This document shows positions 12,651 to 23,042 of a DNA stretch of 64,000 nucleotides, one piece after another. The stretch covers positions 1-64,000 of the forward strand of contig CAZEKB010000030.1 of the NCBI GenBank assembly GCA_964512225.1. Reading direction: 5' to 3'. The notes under the pieces are model-generated. The model was not told the DNA's origin and did no database searches. It saw only the letters and a program-made list of their open reading frames with translations. Source of the DNA: CAZEKB01 sp964512225. GTDB lineage: Bacteria > Myxococcota_A > UBA796 > UBA9615. Positions within the stretch are counted from its first letter, which is position 1, and every line of letters starts with the position of its first letter. Position numbers and translations under genes: made by a program.

Positions 12651-12662
12651 GCGTTCGTCTGG

Positions 12663-12668
12663 TATAGA
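12663..12668 (+). promoter_or_regulatory. -10-like TATAGA of the fatty acid hydroxylase gene
   Basis: TATAGA lies 19 bases before the GTG at 12688. The short predicted leader includes GGAGG (12679-12683) four bases before the GTG, which fixes that start over the ATG at 12677 (a five-codon frame ending at 12691). Confidence 0.4.
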
Positions 12669-12687
12669 GCCGCCCGATGGAGGTGTC

Positions 12688-13371
12688 GTGAAGGAGTTGG
12701 TCCAGAGTTCGGTGGTCAGCGGCCCCGGACCGAAGAGCGAAGAACGCATCCAGCGGCAGACGATCGCGCGGATGTTCGAGTCCGGGTTCCTGGAGTTCTT
12801 CTCGCGCGTGCACCCGGCCGTGCCCGCCCTTCTCTACGTCCCGATCGTCGCGTTCATGGTGTGGACGGCCACATCGATCGTGACGCCCGCCGCCGTCGGG
12901 GCCGGGGTGCTCGGGGGCCTCTTCTTCTGGACGACGCAGGAGTACCTGCTGCACCGCTTCCTGTTCCACTTCCCCCGGCTCGGGCCCCTGTCCGAGTGGC
13001 TGTACTTCTACACCCACGGGATTCACCACCTCTTCCCCGACGACAAGTGGCGGCTCGTGATGGTCCCGCCGATCTCGATCCCCTTGGCGGTCGTCTTCTG
13101 GCTGCTCTTCGCCGCGATCCTGCCCGCGGGCATCGCTCACGCCGCCTTCGCGGGCTTCACCCTCGGGTACCTGGCCTACGACTACACGCACTACGCGACC
13201 CACCACGTGGCCCCCCCGAAGCACCCCCTCCTCGCGCCGGTCGCGGCGGTGATGCGCAAGCAGCGCAAGCGACACCTCACGCACCACTTCGGCGACCCCG
13301 AGCGCGGCTTCGGCGTGAGCACCGGGTTCTGGGACCACATCTTCCGCACGGTCAACCCGAAGGCTCCCTGA
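12688..13371 (+). CDS. fatty acid hydroxylase / sterol desaturase family protein
   Basis: A 227-residue integral membrane protein with the histidine motifs of the family: HRFLFH (about residue 90), HGIHH (about 113), HYATHH (about 173) and HLTHH (about 193). The clusters lie between hydrophobic segments and would bind two metal ions. The pattern is closest to fatty acid 2-hydroxylases (FA2H/Scs7 type), which hydroxylate sphingolipid or other acyl chains; the lipid substrate here is unknown. It has its own TATAGA hexamer and GGAGG site and is not obviously part of the box operon, although only 37 bases separate it from boxD. Confidence 0.8.
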   Translation: MKELVQSSVVSGPGPKSEERIQRQTIARMFESGFLEFFSRVHPAVPALLYVPIVAFMVWTATSIVTPAAVGAGVLGGLFFWTTQEYLLHRFLFHFPRLGPLSEWLYFYTHGIHHLFPDDKWRLVMVPPISIPLAVVFWLLFAAILPAGIAHAAFAGFTLGYLAYDYTHYATHHVAPPKHPLLAPVAAVMRKQRKRHLTHHFGDPERGFGVSTGFWDHIFRTVNPKAP

Positions 13372-13383
13372 CCGAGCTCCGGC

Positions 13384-14178
13384 TCAGCCGCGCTTGCGCT
13401 GCGTCGCCCGCACGAGCCACCGCACCAGCCAGGGCGCGACGGCGTGCGTCCACATGAAGAGCTGGAGCATGAACGGCGACACCACGGTGTCGCGCGGCCT
13501 GCGGATGGCGGACAGGATCACGTCGGCGCACCGCTCGGGGGAGCTCACGGGGATGAGGCGCGCGATCGTCGGGATGTGCTCCCGGCTGCCGGGGTTGACG
13601 TCGAAGTAGCTGCTGGTGACCTCCCCGAGCACGACGTGGCAAGAGCGCACGCCCGTCCCCAGCAGGTCCATCCGCAGAGCCTCGTGCAGCCCGCGCAGGG
13701 CGTACCTCGCGCTCGCGTACCCGGTGCAGCCCCCCCACGGCATGATCCCCGCGGGCGAGTTGATGTGGAGGATCAGCCCCGAGCGACGCTCGAGCATCGC
13801 CGTCATGAACGCGTGGGTCGCGTGGAACGCCGACAGGTACGGCGCCCCGATCATCGTCTTCACCTCGGCGGGCGCCGTGTCCTCGATGTAGAGCCAGCGG
13901 CCCGCGCCCGCGCAGTTGACGATCACGTCGGGGGTCCCGTGAGCCTCGATCACGCGCTTCGCCAGGGCCACCACCGCGTCCCCGTCGGCCCCGTCCACCG
14001 GCTCCACGACCGCCGTACCGCCGGCGGCGCCGATCTCCGTGGCGAGCTCCTCCAGCACCGGCCGGCGGCGGGCGCAGACGACCACTCGCCAGCCCGCGGC
14101 GGCGAGCTTCACGGCCGTCGCACGGCCGATCCCGCTGGAGGCCCCGGTGACGACGGCCAGGTTCGAACGTCCGGTCAT
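13384..14178 (-). CDS. short-chain dehydrogenase/reductase with Lys-to-Arg change at the active site
   Basis: A 264-residue classical SDR. The cofactor motif TGASSGIG is at about residues 11-18, NCAGAG replaces the usual NNAG at about 87-92, and the catalytic Ser is in HINSPAG. The YxxxK motif reads YASAR (about residue 157), so the catalytic Lys is Arg. This may lower or alter activity. The C-terminus (about 235-264) is hydrophobic then basic (LQLFMWTHAVAPWLVRWLVRATQRKRG is described here as a membrane-associated tail). It converges on the hydroxylase gene with 12 bases between. Substrate unknown. Confidence 0.8.
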   Translation of the reverse strand: MTGRSNLAVVTGASSGIGRATAVKLAAAGWRVVVCARRRPVLEELATEIGAAGGTAVVEPVDGADGDAVVALAKRVIEAHGTPDVIVNCAGAGRWLYIEDTAPAEVKTMIGAPYLSAFHATHAFMTAMLERRSGLILHINSPAGIMPWGGCTGYASARYALRGLHEALRMDLLGTGVRSCHVVLGEVTSSYFDVNPGSREHIPTIARLIPVSSPERCADVILSAIRRPRDTVVSPFMLQLFMWTHAVAPWLVRWLVRATQRKRG

Positions 14179-14232
14179 GGGCAGGGATTCTAGAGGACGG
14201 ATACCCTCGAGGAGGAGGTCCCCCTGGCGACC

Positions 14233-15075
14233 GTGGCCCTCAAGCTGCTCCCGCTCCTCTGCGCCGCCTTCGTGCTGCTCGGCTGGACCCTGCCGTGGGG
14301 GTGGGACGCCGGGTGGATGCAGCCCTGGCACGACGCGCTCTCGGCCTGGCTGGGGGCGGCGCCGTCTCCCGAGACGAGGCGCCTGGAGGCCCTGTTGTTC
14401 GGCATCCTCGGCGGCTCCATCGCCGGGAAGTGGGTGGCTGCGGGCTGGATCGCGGAGATGCTGCGACGCACTCGGGACCGGGCCCTCTGGCGACTCTCCT
14501 GGGCCGGCCTGCTGGCCTGGTTCGCCCTGGACTCGGGCGTGTCCGCGGCCCTCGGCGCGGGCTTCAACGTCACCCTCGTGAACCTCCTGCCGCTGGTCGT
14601 CGTCGGCGGGTGCCTCCTCGCCGCGGGCCCGGGCACCGTCGCGCCGAAGACGCCCCCCCGAGCACGCCCCGACGCGGTGGTCTCGGCGATCCTCGTCTTC
14701 TTCGCGGGCACGGGCCTCCTGTTCGCCCTCGGTCCTCGCAGCCTGCCTCTCCTGCTGTGGAACACGGCCATGGAGAGCCACCTGCTCGCCGGCGTGCTCA
14801 CGGTCGAGGCCGAGCGCGTCCAGCGCCTCCTGGGAGGAGCGATCGGGGGGACGGTCTTCGCGCACTTCGTCCTCCTGCTGGGCGCTCATCGCGCGGCGCC
14901 CGAGGCCCCGTGGGTCCGGGCCGCGGTGGCCACGTCGATCGCCGCGTGGGTGATCCCCGATGCGCTCGCGTCCATCGCTCACGGGGCCTGGTACAACCTC
15001 GTCTACATCGACGCCCCCTGCGTCGTCGGCGTCGCGGTCGCCGTCGCCTTGCTGCGGCGTCGGGCGGTGATGTAG
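14233..15075 (+). CDS. uncharacterised multi-pass membrane protein
   Basis: A 280-residue protein with roughly six to eight hydrophobic segments (for example LLPLLCAAFVLLGWTL, LLFGILGGSIAGKWVAAGWI, AVVSAILVFFAGTGLLFAL) and no soluble domain. GAGGAGGAGGT at 14209-14219 would serve either the GTG at 14233 or an in-frame CTG at 14224. I do not recognise a family. It is divergent from the SDR, and its 3' end overlaps the convergent GNAT-methyltransferase gene by 73 bases. Confidence 0.55.
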   Translation: MALKLLPLLCAAFVLLGWTLPWGWDAGWMQPWHDALSAWLGAAPSPETRRLEALLFGILGGSIAGKWVAAGWIAEMLRRTRDRALWRLSWAGLLAWFALDSGVSAALGAGFNVTLVNLLPLVVVGGCLLAAGPGTVAPKTPPRARPDAVVSAILVFFAGTGLLFALGPRSLPLLLWNTAMESHLLAGVLTVEAERVQRLLGGAIGGTVFAHFVLLLGAHRAAPEAPWVRAAVATSIAAWVIPDALASIAHGAWYNLVYIDAPCVVGVAVAVALLRRRAVM

Positions 15076-16211
15076 GCCCGACGGCTCGGGTACTCCACGT
15101 CTTCGCCGTACGGCTCGCGCTCGCGTCGCTGGATCGCCGTCCACCCCGCGGCCCCGAGCGCGGCCTCGACGGCCTCCGGATCGTGGAAGACGAAGTCCAC
15201 GAGGACCTCGTGCCCCCACCACTCGTCCACCGGCACCACGCGCCCCCCGACGTGGAAAGAGATCGCCACCTCGCCCCCGGGTCTCACGACCTCGGCGAGG
15301 CACCGGAAGACGCCCTCGAGCCGGGCGGCGGGGAGGTTCACGATCGCGTACATCAGGAGCACGGCGCTCCAGAGACGTCCATCGCTCACGCGGTCCGGAG
15401 CCGCGAAGTCCCCGAGCACGAACGGCAGGTCCGGGTGAGCCGCCCGCGCCTGCTCGAGCATGCCCCCGGAGCGGTCCGCCCCGACCACCTCCGCGACGCC
15501 CGCGTCCGCGAGGAACCGGGTCACGTGGCCCGGACCGCAGCCCAGGTCGAGCACCGGGCCGTCGCGGTGGCGACTCGCGAGGGCGGCCAGCCACCCCCGA
15601 TCGAACGGCTTCCCGTCGAGCTCCGAGGCCAGCTTCTCCGCGTAGGCGTCGGCCACCAAGTCGTAGGCCGCGGCCGCGCCCACGGCACGGGGGGACCGCC
15701 GGATCCACGAAGGGTGCATGCGCCCGGTAGGAGGGTAGAGGTCCTCTCCGGCGCGGGCGAAGGCGAGCTTCTCCAGCAGGCGCGCGGAGGCCGCGTTGTC
15801 GGGGTGATGACCCGCGAACACCGCGGTCGCGCCCAGGGGCCCGAACGCGAAGGCCAGGACGTCGCGGGCCGCCTCCGACGCGTAGCCTCGCCCCCACTCC
15901 GCCCTCAGGACGTGCACGCCCAGCTCCCACGGTGCGTCGTCTCGGCCCGACGGCCTCAGCCCCGCGCACCCCACGACCCCTCCGTCTTCGGTGCGCTCGA
16001 CCACCCAGTACTGAACGCCGTGCTCGTGGAGGCACCGCAGCTCGTCGTCGAGCCGGGCGCGCACGGCGTCGTCGTCCAGCCGGTCGCGGGAGTCGATGAA
16101 CCGGATCACCTCGGGGTCGCCCCACAGCGCTCGGGCCACGGGGAGGTCCTCGACGGTCCAGGGCCGGAACCGCAGGCGGTGGGTCCCCCGCGGCAGGGAC
16201 CCGTCCTTCAT
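15003..16211 (-). CDS. GNAT acetyltransferase-SAM methyltransferase fusion
   Basis: A 402-residue, two-domain protein. Residues about 10-165 form a RimJ/RimL-type GNAT N-acetyltransferase (LRFRPWTVEDLP, GRGYASEAARDVLAF acetyl-CoA loop, NAASARLLEKL). Residues about 185-385 form a class I methyltransferase with motif I VLDLGCGPG at about 226. It would acetylate and methylate the same or related small molecules. Its ATG directly abuts the TAG of the radical SAM gene at 16212, making it the last gene of the radical SAM operon. The last 24 codons overlap the convergent membrane protein gene. Confidence 0.8.
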   Translation of the reverse strand: MKDGSLPRGTHRLRFRPWTVEDLPVARALWGDPEVIRFIDSRDRLDDDAVRARLDDELRCLHEHGVQYWVVERTEDGGVVGCAGLRPSGRDDAPWELGVHVLRAEWGRGYASEAARDVLAFAFGPLGATAVFAGHHPDNAASARLLEKLAFARAGEDLYPPTGRMHPSWIRRSPRAVGAAAAYDLVADAYAEKLASELDGKPFDRGWLAALASRHRDGPVLDLGCGPGHVTRFLADAGVAEVVGADRSGGMLEQARAAHPDLPFVLGDFAAPDRVSDGRLWSAVLLMYAIVNLPAARLEGVFRCLAEVVRPGGEVAISFHVGGRVVPVDEWWGHEVLVDFVFHDPEAVEAALGAAGWTAIQRREREPYGEDVEYPSRRAYITARRRSKATATATPTTQGASM

Positions 16212-17222
16212 CTACAGGTGCTCGAAGTTGCAGTTCAGCATGTTGCAGGTCCGGGGGCAGTTGTGTGCCTCCCAGCGTCGGCGCTTGCTCTTCATGCTGT
16301 TCCACATCCAGGGGATCGGCTGCTTCAGGACGTGCCCCACGGGGGGCAGCCAGAAGCAGAGGAGCAGGTTTCCGTAGGGGTCGAGCGAGATGTCCGAGTG
16401 GCCCGCGTTGCACGGTAGACCGTTGCTCACGCTGGGCGATCGGAAGTACCTCTTCATTTCCTTCAGCTGACCGACGGAGTTGCACACATGTCCATCGGCC
16501 TCCTTGATGGAGATCAGGTAGTCCAAGGCGTCGTCGAGCGCGGGAAGGTCTTCCTCACGCGGGAATAGCGGAGACTTCACGAACCACTGGGGGTCGTACG
16601 TGCGACCGAAGTTGTTGAAGAGCGGCTGATAGACCACCTGATAGCCCCGCTCCAGGGTCCAGTCGGCCATCTGCTTCATCTCGGAGATCGATCGACGATT
16701 GATGATCATCGCGATCACCACGCGAGGCTTCTCGACCATGTCCACGAGGTCCAGCGTCCGCATCACCTTGTCGTATGTCCCGGCCTCACCCCTCACGTAG
16801 TCGTGAGTGGCCGCCGTCGACCCGTCGAGGCTCACGTAGAGGATGTCCAGACCGGCCCCCGCGAGCTGGTCGATCTTCTTCGCATTGAAGAGCGTCGCGT
16901 TGGTATTGGACGTGACCGTAAAGCCGAGATCCGTCCCGTAGCGGATCAGCTCGATGAGGTCCTTCCTCAGGAACGGCTCGCCGCCCGCGAAGTTCAGGCC
17001 CACGGGCCCGGCCCAGTCCGCCACCTGCTTGAAGATGCCCTTCCACTCGTTGGTCGTGAGCTCCTCGCCCGGCTTGATGCGCCAGATGTCGCACATGCGG
17101 CAGGGCAGGCAGCAGCGGTCCGTGATGCTCACGTGCATCTGCGTCGGCAGGCCGGGCGCCGCCCGGAGCTTCAGGGTCTCCGCCGCCGTGGAGGCGAACC
17201 TCGCCACGTCGTTCATGAACAT
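16212..17222 (-). CDS. radical SAM/SPASM-like protein (third in operon)
   Basis: A 336-residue protein. The CX3CX2C cluster motif CCLPCRMCDIW is at about residues 36-43 for the 4Fe-4S cluster that cleaves SAM. FAGGEPFLRKDL and VSLDGS follow, normal for the core. The C-terminal region carries additional cysteines (LPCNAGHSDISLDPYGNLLLCFW, then CPRTCNMLNC), as in SPASM/Twitch auxiliary-cluster domains that often act on peptides or sugars. It follows the second radical SAM gene by three bases and is followed directly by the GNAT-methyltransferase. Its base composition is a little less GC-rich than its neighbours. Substrate unknown. Confidence 0.82.
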   Translation of the reverse strand: MFMNDVARFASTAAETLKLRAAPGLPTQMHVSITDRCCLPCRMCDIWRIKPGEELTTNEWKGIFKQVADWAGPVGLNFAGGEPFLRKDLIELIRYGTDLGFTVTSNTNATLFNAKKIDQLAGAGLDILYVSLDGSTAATHDYVRGEAGTYDKVMRTLDLVDMVEKPRVVIAMIINRRSISEMKQMADWTLERGYQVVYQPLFNNFGRTYDPQWFVKSPLFPREEDLPALDDALDYLISIKEADGHVCNSVGQLKEMKRYFRSPSVSNGLPCNAGHSDISLDPYGNLLLCFWLPPVGHVLKQPIPWMWNSMKSKRRRWEAHNCPRTCNMLNCNFEHL

Positions 17223-17225
17223 GCT

Positions 17226-18488
17226 CTACGTCCCCTCCTCACGCGACCCGGTGCGGTCCTCGTAGACCTGGTCCCGGCCGGGGCCTCGGTAGACCTCCGG
17301 GTAGGGTCGCGCCCCGAAGGGTAGGCCCGGCACCGCGGGGATGTCGTCGCCGTCGAGGCCGCGCCCGGCGAGGAACTGGTCCACCTCGTCGCGCGTGATC
17401 CCCGAGTAGTTGACCGACGACGGGATGAAGCAGGTGCGACAGAAGTCCAGCTCCGAGTAGTCGCCGCGGGCCGTGAGCTGACGACGACGGTTGAGCACCG
17501 GCGAGTCGAGCCAGACCTTCGAGAAGGACGCGTCCGCCAGGGAGCCGACCACGAGGTGGTAGGTGTTGTCCCGGGTGCAGACGGTCACGCGCCCGTCCGA
17601 CGCGATGGTGGGCGACTTGAAGAACCCCGAGCACGTCGTGAGCAGGGTGCGGGGGACCTCCGTCCCGACGCGACGCTCGGCGTCCGGGTCGATGGGCGAC
17701 CGGAGCCCCAGGGACGTCATCAGGTCGACGTACACCCGGTTCTGGCGGTCCTGCTCCTCGGGCGTGGGGCAGTCGAGGCTCTTGAGGAAGATGTAGTTCT
17801 CGGGACCGTGAGCGGGCACGTGGAAGCCGGTCGTCTCGATCGGCAGGCCCGCGTCCTCGTACGCCCTCACCCAGAAGTCGACGAACTCCGGAGCCTCCGC
17901 CGCGTTGACGTCCGAGACGATGAACTGCATCGCCAGCTTCGGCCGGCTGGCCCGGGCCGCCCCCTTGAGGCGGACCATGCGCAGCGCGTTGCGGGTGGAC
18001 TTCTCCATGGCATCCAGGCCCTTGATGACGTGGAACGTCTCGGGCCGGATCGCGTCCAGGGTCAGGTGCCAGACCTGAGGGACCGAGCGGTCGTTGAGGA
18101 CCGACCGAGCGATGTGCTCGCTCAGCGGGAAGGTATTGGTATGGACCTCGATCTTCCCGAAGATCTCTCCGTCGCCGCTGTGCTCCAGGACCGTGGCGTA
18201 GATCTCGGTGAACCGGGGGTGGGACAGCGGCTCGCCGAGCCAGAAGAGGATCAGGGCGTCGTACGTGAGCCCGGCGGCCGACAGATCCTGCATCAGCTCA
18301 CGGACCATGCCCACCGGCATGTGCTCGTAGACCGCATAGTGCGGGTGCCCGTCGTCGGCCTCGCTCACGGCGCAGTGCCCGCACTTCAGCGGACACCGGT
18401 TCGTGACCTCGAGGACGAGGTAGCTCCCGGGCAGGTTGAGCTTGGCCACGTCGAGCCGTCGGCCGGCCGCTTCGAAGTGGGCGGTCAA
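17226..18488 (-). CDS. radical SAM/SPASM-like protein (second in operon)
   Basis: A 420-residue protein. CPLKCGHC at about residues 33-40 is the SAM-cluster motif. The C-terminal half has a SPASM-like set of cysteines (TTCSGFFKSPTI, DGRVTVCTRD, FCRTCF). The core 'GGEP' equivalent reads WLGEPLSH, a variant. It starts with a TTG that overlaps the TGA of the upstream GT-radical SAM gene (TTGA), so translation is coupled. Function unknown; SPASM proteins usually modify peptides or small molecules, and the operon suggests a pathway with glycosyl and acyl/methyl transfer. Confidence 0.8.
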   Translation of the reverse strand: MTAHFEAAGRRLDVAKLNLPGSYLVLEVTNRCPLKCGHCAVSEADDGHPHYAVYEHMPVGMVRELMQDLSAAGLTYDALILFWLGEPLSHPRFTEIYATVLEHSGDGEIFGKIEVHTNTFPLSEHIARSVLNDRSVPQVWHLTLDAIRPETFHVIKGLDAMEKSTRNALRMVRLKGAARASRPKLAMQFIVSDVNAAEAPEFVDFWVRAYEDAGLPIETTGFHVPAHGPENYIFLKSLDCPTPEEQDRQNRVYVDLMTSLGLRSPIDPDAERRVGTEVPRTLLTTCSGFFKSPTIASDGRVTVCTRDNTYHLVVGSLADASFSKVWLDSPVLNRRRQLTARGDYSELDFCRTCFIPSSVNYSGITRDEVDQFLAGRGLDGDDIPAVPGLPFGARPYPEVYRGPGRDQVYEDRTGSREEGT

Positions 18489-21076
18489 CTCGCCTCCTCG
18501 ACGCGTGAGCGCTCGACGTCTCGCTGCTCACGCGCTCTGCGCGCCTTCGCCGCGGCCCGCCGCGCGGCCTTCGCCTGCTCGCCGCGCGCCTGCCCCGACT
18601 CCTTGATGAGGGCCATCTCGGCGTCGATCGGCTCGTCGGCCGGCTTCACCACGAACGGCAGGCCCGTCGCCGACTGGAACTCGTACAGGCTGTGGTTGAA
18701 GCACTGGTCCACGCAGCCTTCCCTGAAGATCTGCTCCCGCATCGCCTGGGCGCGCTCGCTGTAGAAGAGCTGGTCCAGCGGCTCGTCGAGCGCGGACCCG
18801 ACCTGGAGCCCCTTCTGGTCCCACACGCAGCACGGCACGAGCTTGCCCTCGTGGTTCACCCCGAACTGCTCGATCAGCCCCAGGCAGCGGTAGTGGTCGC
18901 GGCGACCGTCCATGTACTCCACGCCGTAGCGGTAGTAGTCCATCCGCTGCCGCACCGTCGGGCTGGTGGCCGCGATGTGCTCGATGGCGGCCTGGTAGGT
19001 CGCCCGCTCGCTCTCGGAGCGGATGTACAGGTGGGGGTAGCCGTTGACGGGCCAGAAGTCGAACGCGATGTCGCGTTCCCGCGCCAGGTCGTAGACCTTC
19101 GCCAGGTCGCCCACGTTTCGATTCGTCACGACGAAGTAGATGTTCAGGTGGATGTCCGTGCGGGCCTGGATCGCTTCGATCGCGCCCATCGTCTCGGACC
19201 AGCAGCCGTCCACGCCGCGGAGCCGATTGTGGGTGTCCTCGAACCCGTCGATCGAGATGCTCAGGCTGCTCACGCGGGACTCACGGAGGCGGTCGATGTC
19301 CTTGAGCAGCAGCGTGCCGTTGGTCGTGATGTTGACGCCCAGGTCGAGGTTCCGGGCGAACTCGATGATCTCGTAGATGCGCGGATGCACGAACGGCTCG
19401 CCGCCCGTGATCACGAGGGTCTTCACCCCCGCCGCGGGGGCCCGGGAGATGATCGTGATCGCCGACTCGAACGGCATCATGTCGGTGTAGTGCCACAGGT
19501 CGCAGAAGTCGCACCGCAGGTTGCAGCGCTTGTTCAGCAACAGGATCATCGTGCGGGGCTTCTGCCACGTGATCTCGCCGGGGATGTGCCGGGTGATCTC
19601 GGCCTCCGTGAGTTCGCGACTCACGGCGTCCTCGGCCCAGTGCACGACCTCCGGCTCGGCCCCCTTGAGCAGGGCGCTCGCGTTGCCCTTGCGCTCCTTG
19701 CGCAGGACCTTCAGGCGCGACTTCCGTCGCTCGTCCGCCAGGGAGCTGCCGAGCACCTCCAGCTCGCGCGGGTCGCGGTTGACGGAGTGGGCGAGCAGCT
19801 CGTTGTAGTCGCGGCCGCGGACCTCCGCGCGGCGCTCGTAGAGCTCGATGTACGCCGCGGTCACGGCGTGCCAGTCGTAGGCGCGCACGAACGTCTGCGC
19901 GTGGTGCCCCATCGCGAGGGCCCGGCCCGGCTCCTCCACGAGCGAAGCGACGCGATCGATCATGCCGTCCCAGTCCCCGTCGTCCACGAGGTGGATGTCG
20001 CGCCCGTCGTCCAGGAGGAGGCCCTCGGCGCCCTTGCGGGTGCTCACGACCGCCTTGCCCGCGGCGAAGTACTCCAGGATCTTCAGGCGGGTGCCACCAC
20101 CGTCCAGCAGCGGCACGGCGCACAGGTCCGCCGCGGCGATGTGCGTGGCGAGATCGTCGACGCAGCCCGCGTAGACGAGGTCTTCGTGGACGTACCGGTC
20201 CCGGGGCGGGTTCATCCCCGCGGCGAGGACCGTCACGTTCAGCCCCCGCGCCTTCATCCGCGGGAGCAGCTCCTCGGCGAAGATCCGACAGGCGACCGTG
20301 TTGGGCCAGTAGTTCAGCGTGCCGTGGAAGAAGATCAGCGTCTTCTCCGGGGCGATGCCGTACCGCTCCCGCACCCCCGCCCCGGTCTTGCGCGAGAAGG
20401 TCGCGACGTCGACGCCGTGCGGGATGATCGTGATCTCGTCCGCCTCGAAGTCGTCCTCCAGCATCAACTCACGGTCCTCACGGCTCACGACGATGACCTC
20501 GTCCATGAGGTGGGACAGCTGGAGCTCGATGCCCCGCACGCGCTCCAGGACGTCGGGGTGGAGGTCGATCGTGTCGGCCATGCGCTTCCACTCGACGTTG
20601 TGCTGCACGAGCGAGCACCGGCGGCGGAGCAGACGCGCCGCGACCCAGCACGGCAGGGCGAAGCCGGGGAACTCCGCCTGGAACCAGTCCGTGCGGTGCT
20701 TGCGCCCGACCCACACCGTGCGCAGCCAGAAGTCGGGGTCGACGACGGGGCGGTAGAGGATGTGTTCGTCCCGGGGGTAGCCGAGCGTATCGAGCAGCGC
20801 CTCCACGGCCTGCCAGTAGTCGGGCGCCCCGAGCAGCTCGAGCAGGCGCGAGCGCCGGGTCCCCACCCGGGTCGCCGCGACGAGGCGGGGGGGGTATTCC
20901 AGGAGCTCGTGCCGCCCGTCGACGTACCGGTGGTAGCGGAGGCGGTCCCCGGTCACGACCGTCACGTCGACGCCGTGCCGGGAGAGACCCTCCGCCGTGC
21001 GCACGATCTTCACGGCGGCGCCGTGCACGGCGGGGAGGAGATCTTGGCGGCTGACGATCGTGACGTGCATGCGCAT
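18485..21076 (-). CDS. GT4 glycosyltransferase-radical SAM/SPASM fusion (first in operon)
   Basis: An 863-residue fusion. Residues about 1-410 form a family-4 glycosyltransferase with two Rossmann-like halves and the donor-site segment GGGTRLKILEYFAAGKAVVS. A basic linker of about 80 residues follows. From about 505 there is a radical SAM core (CNLRCDFC at about 518-525, TGGEPFVHP, SISIDG) and a SPASM-like C-terminus (YRCLGL, LVPCCVWDQ, CVDQCF). The tail is Ala/Arg-rich and coiled-coil-like. The start is the ATG at 21076, or the one at 21070; in-frame codons upstream have no family resemblance. No signal peptide is seen, so it is cytoplasmic. It heads the operon and diverges from the ABC-F gene. 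Confidence 0.85.
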   Translation of the reverse strand: MRMHVTIVSRQDLLPAVHGAAVKIVRTAEGLSRHGVDVTVVTGDRLRYHRYVDGRHELLEYPPRLVAATRVGTRRSRLLELLGAPDYWQAVEALLDTLGYPRDEHILYRPVVDPDFWLRTVWVGRKHRTDWFQAEFPGFALPCWVAARLLRRRCSLVQHNVEWKRMADTIDLHPDVLERVRGIELQLSHLMDEVIVVSREDRELMLEDDFEADEITIIPHGVDVATFSRKTGAGVRERYGIAPEKTLIFFHGTLNYWPNTVACRIFAEELLPRMKARGLNVTVLAAGMNPPRDRYVHEDLVYAGCVDDLATHIAAADLCAVPLLDGGGTRLKILEYFAAGKAVVSTRKGAEGLLLDDGRDIHLVDDGDWDGMIDRVASLVEEPGRALAMGHHAQTFVRAYDWHAVTAAYIELYERRAEVRGRDYNELLAHSVNRDPRELEVLGSSLADERRKSRLKVLRKERKGNASALLKGAEPEVVHWAEDAVSRELTEAEITRHIPGEITWQKPRTMILLLNKRCNLRCDFCDLWHYTDMMPFESAITIISRAPAAGVKTLVITGGEPFVHPRIYEIIEFARNLDLGVNITTNGTLLLKDIDRLRESRVSSLSISIDGFEDTHNRLRGVDGCWSETMGAIEAIQARTDIHLNIYFVVTNRNVGDLAKVYDLARERDIAFDFWPVNGYPHLYIRSESERATYQAAIEHIAATSPTVRQRMDYYRYGVEYMDGRRDHYRCLGLIEQFGVNHEGKLVPCCVWDQKGLQVGSALDEPLDQLFYSERAQAMREQIFREGCVDQCFNHSLYEFQSATGLPFVVKPADEPIDAEMALIKESGQARGEQAKAARRAAAKARRAREQRDVERSRVEEAS

Positions 21077-21107
21077 TCGGCGCGCCCGGGGAGGCGCGTT
21101 GGGTCGC

Positions 21108-21113
21108 AGTATT
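21108..21113 (-). promoter_or_regulatory. -10-like AATACT of the radical SAM operon
   Basis: AATACT on the minus strand, 31 bases before the ATG at 21076, in the 106-base gap shared with the divergent ABC-F gene. No clear -35 or ribosome binding site was recognised. Confidence 0.3.
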
Positions 21114-21166
21114 GCCGCTGACTTCGGGATCGTCGACCGCGGGCGCCCCCGCACGCGCGCGACTGG

Positions 21167-21172
21167 TATACC
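21167..21172 (+). promoter_or_regulatory. -10-like TATACC of the ABC-F gene
   Basis: TATACC is followed by ten bases and the ATG at 21183, allowing at most a very short leader. No purine-rich site is present. Confidence 0.4.
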
Positions 21173-21182
21173 GCGCCCGATC

Positions 21183-23038
<1,856 letters not shown>

Positions 23039-23042
<4 letters not shown>

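Noticed and set aside
14161..14176. TTCGAAC-like T-arm sequence suggesting a tRNA
   Set aside because: It lies inside the SDR coding sequence and no acceptor, D or anticodon arms can be folded around it.
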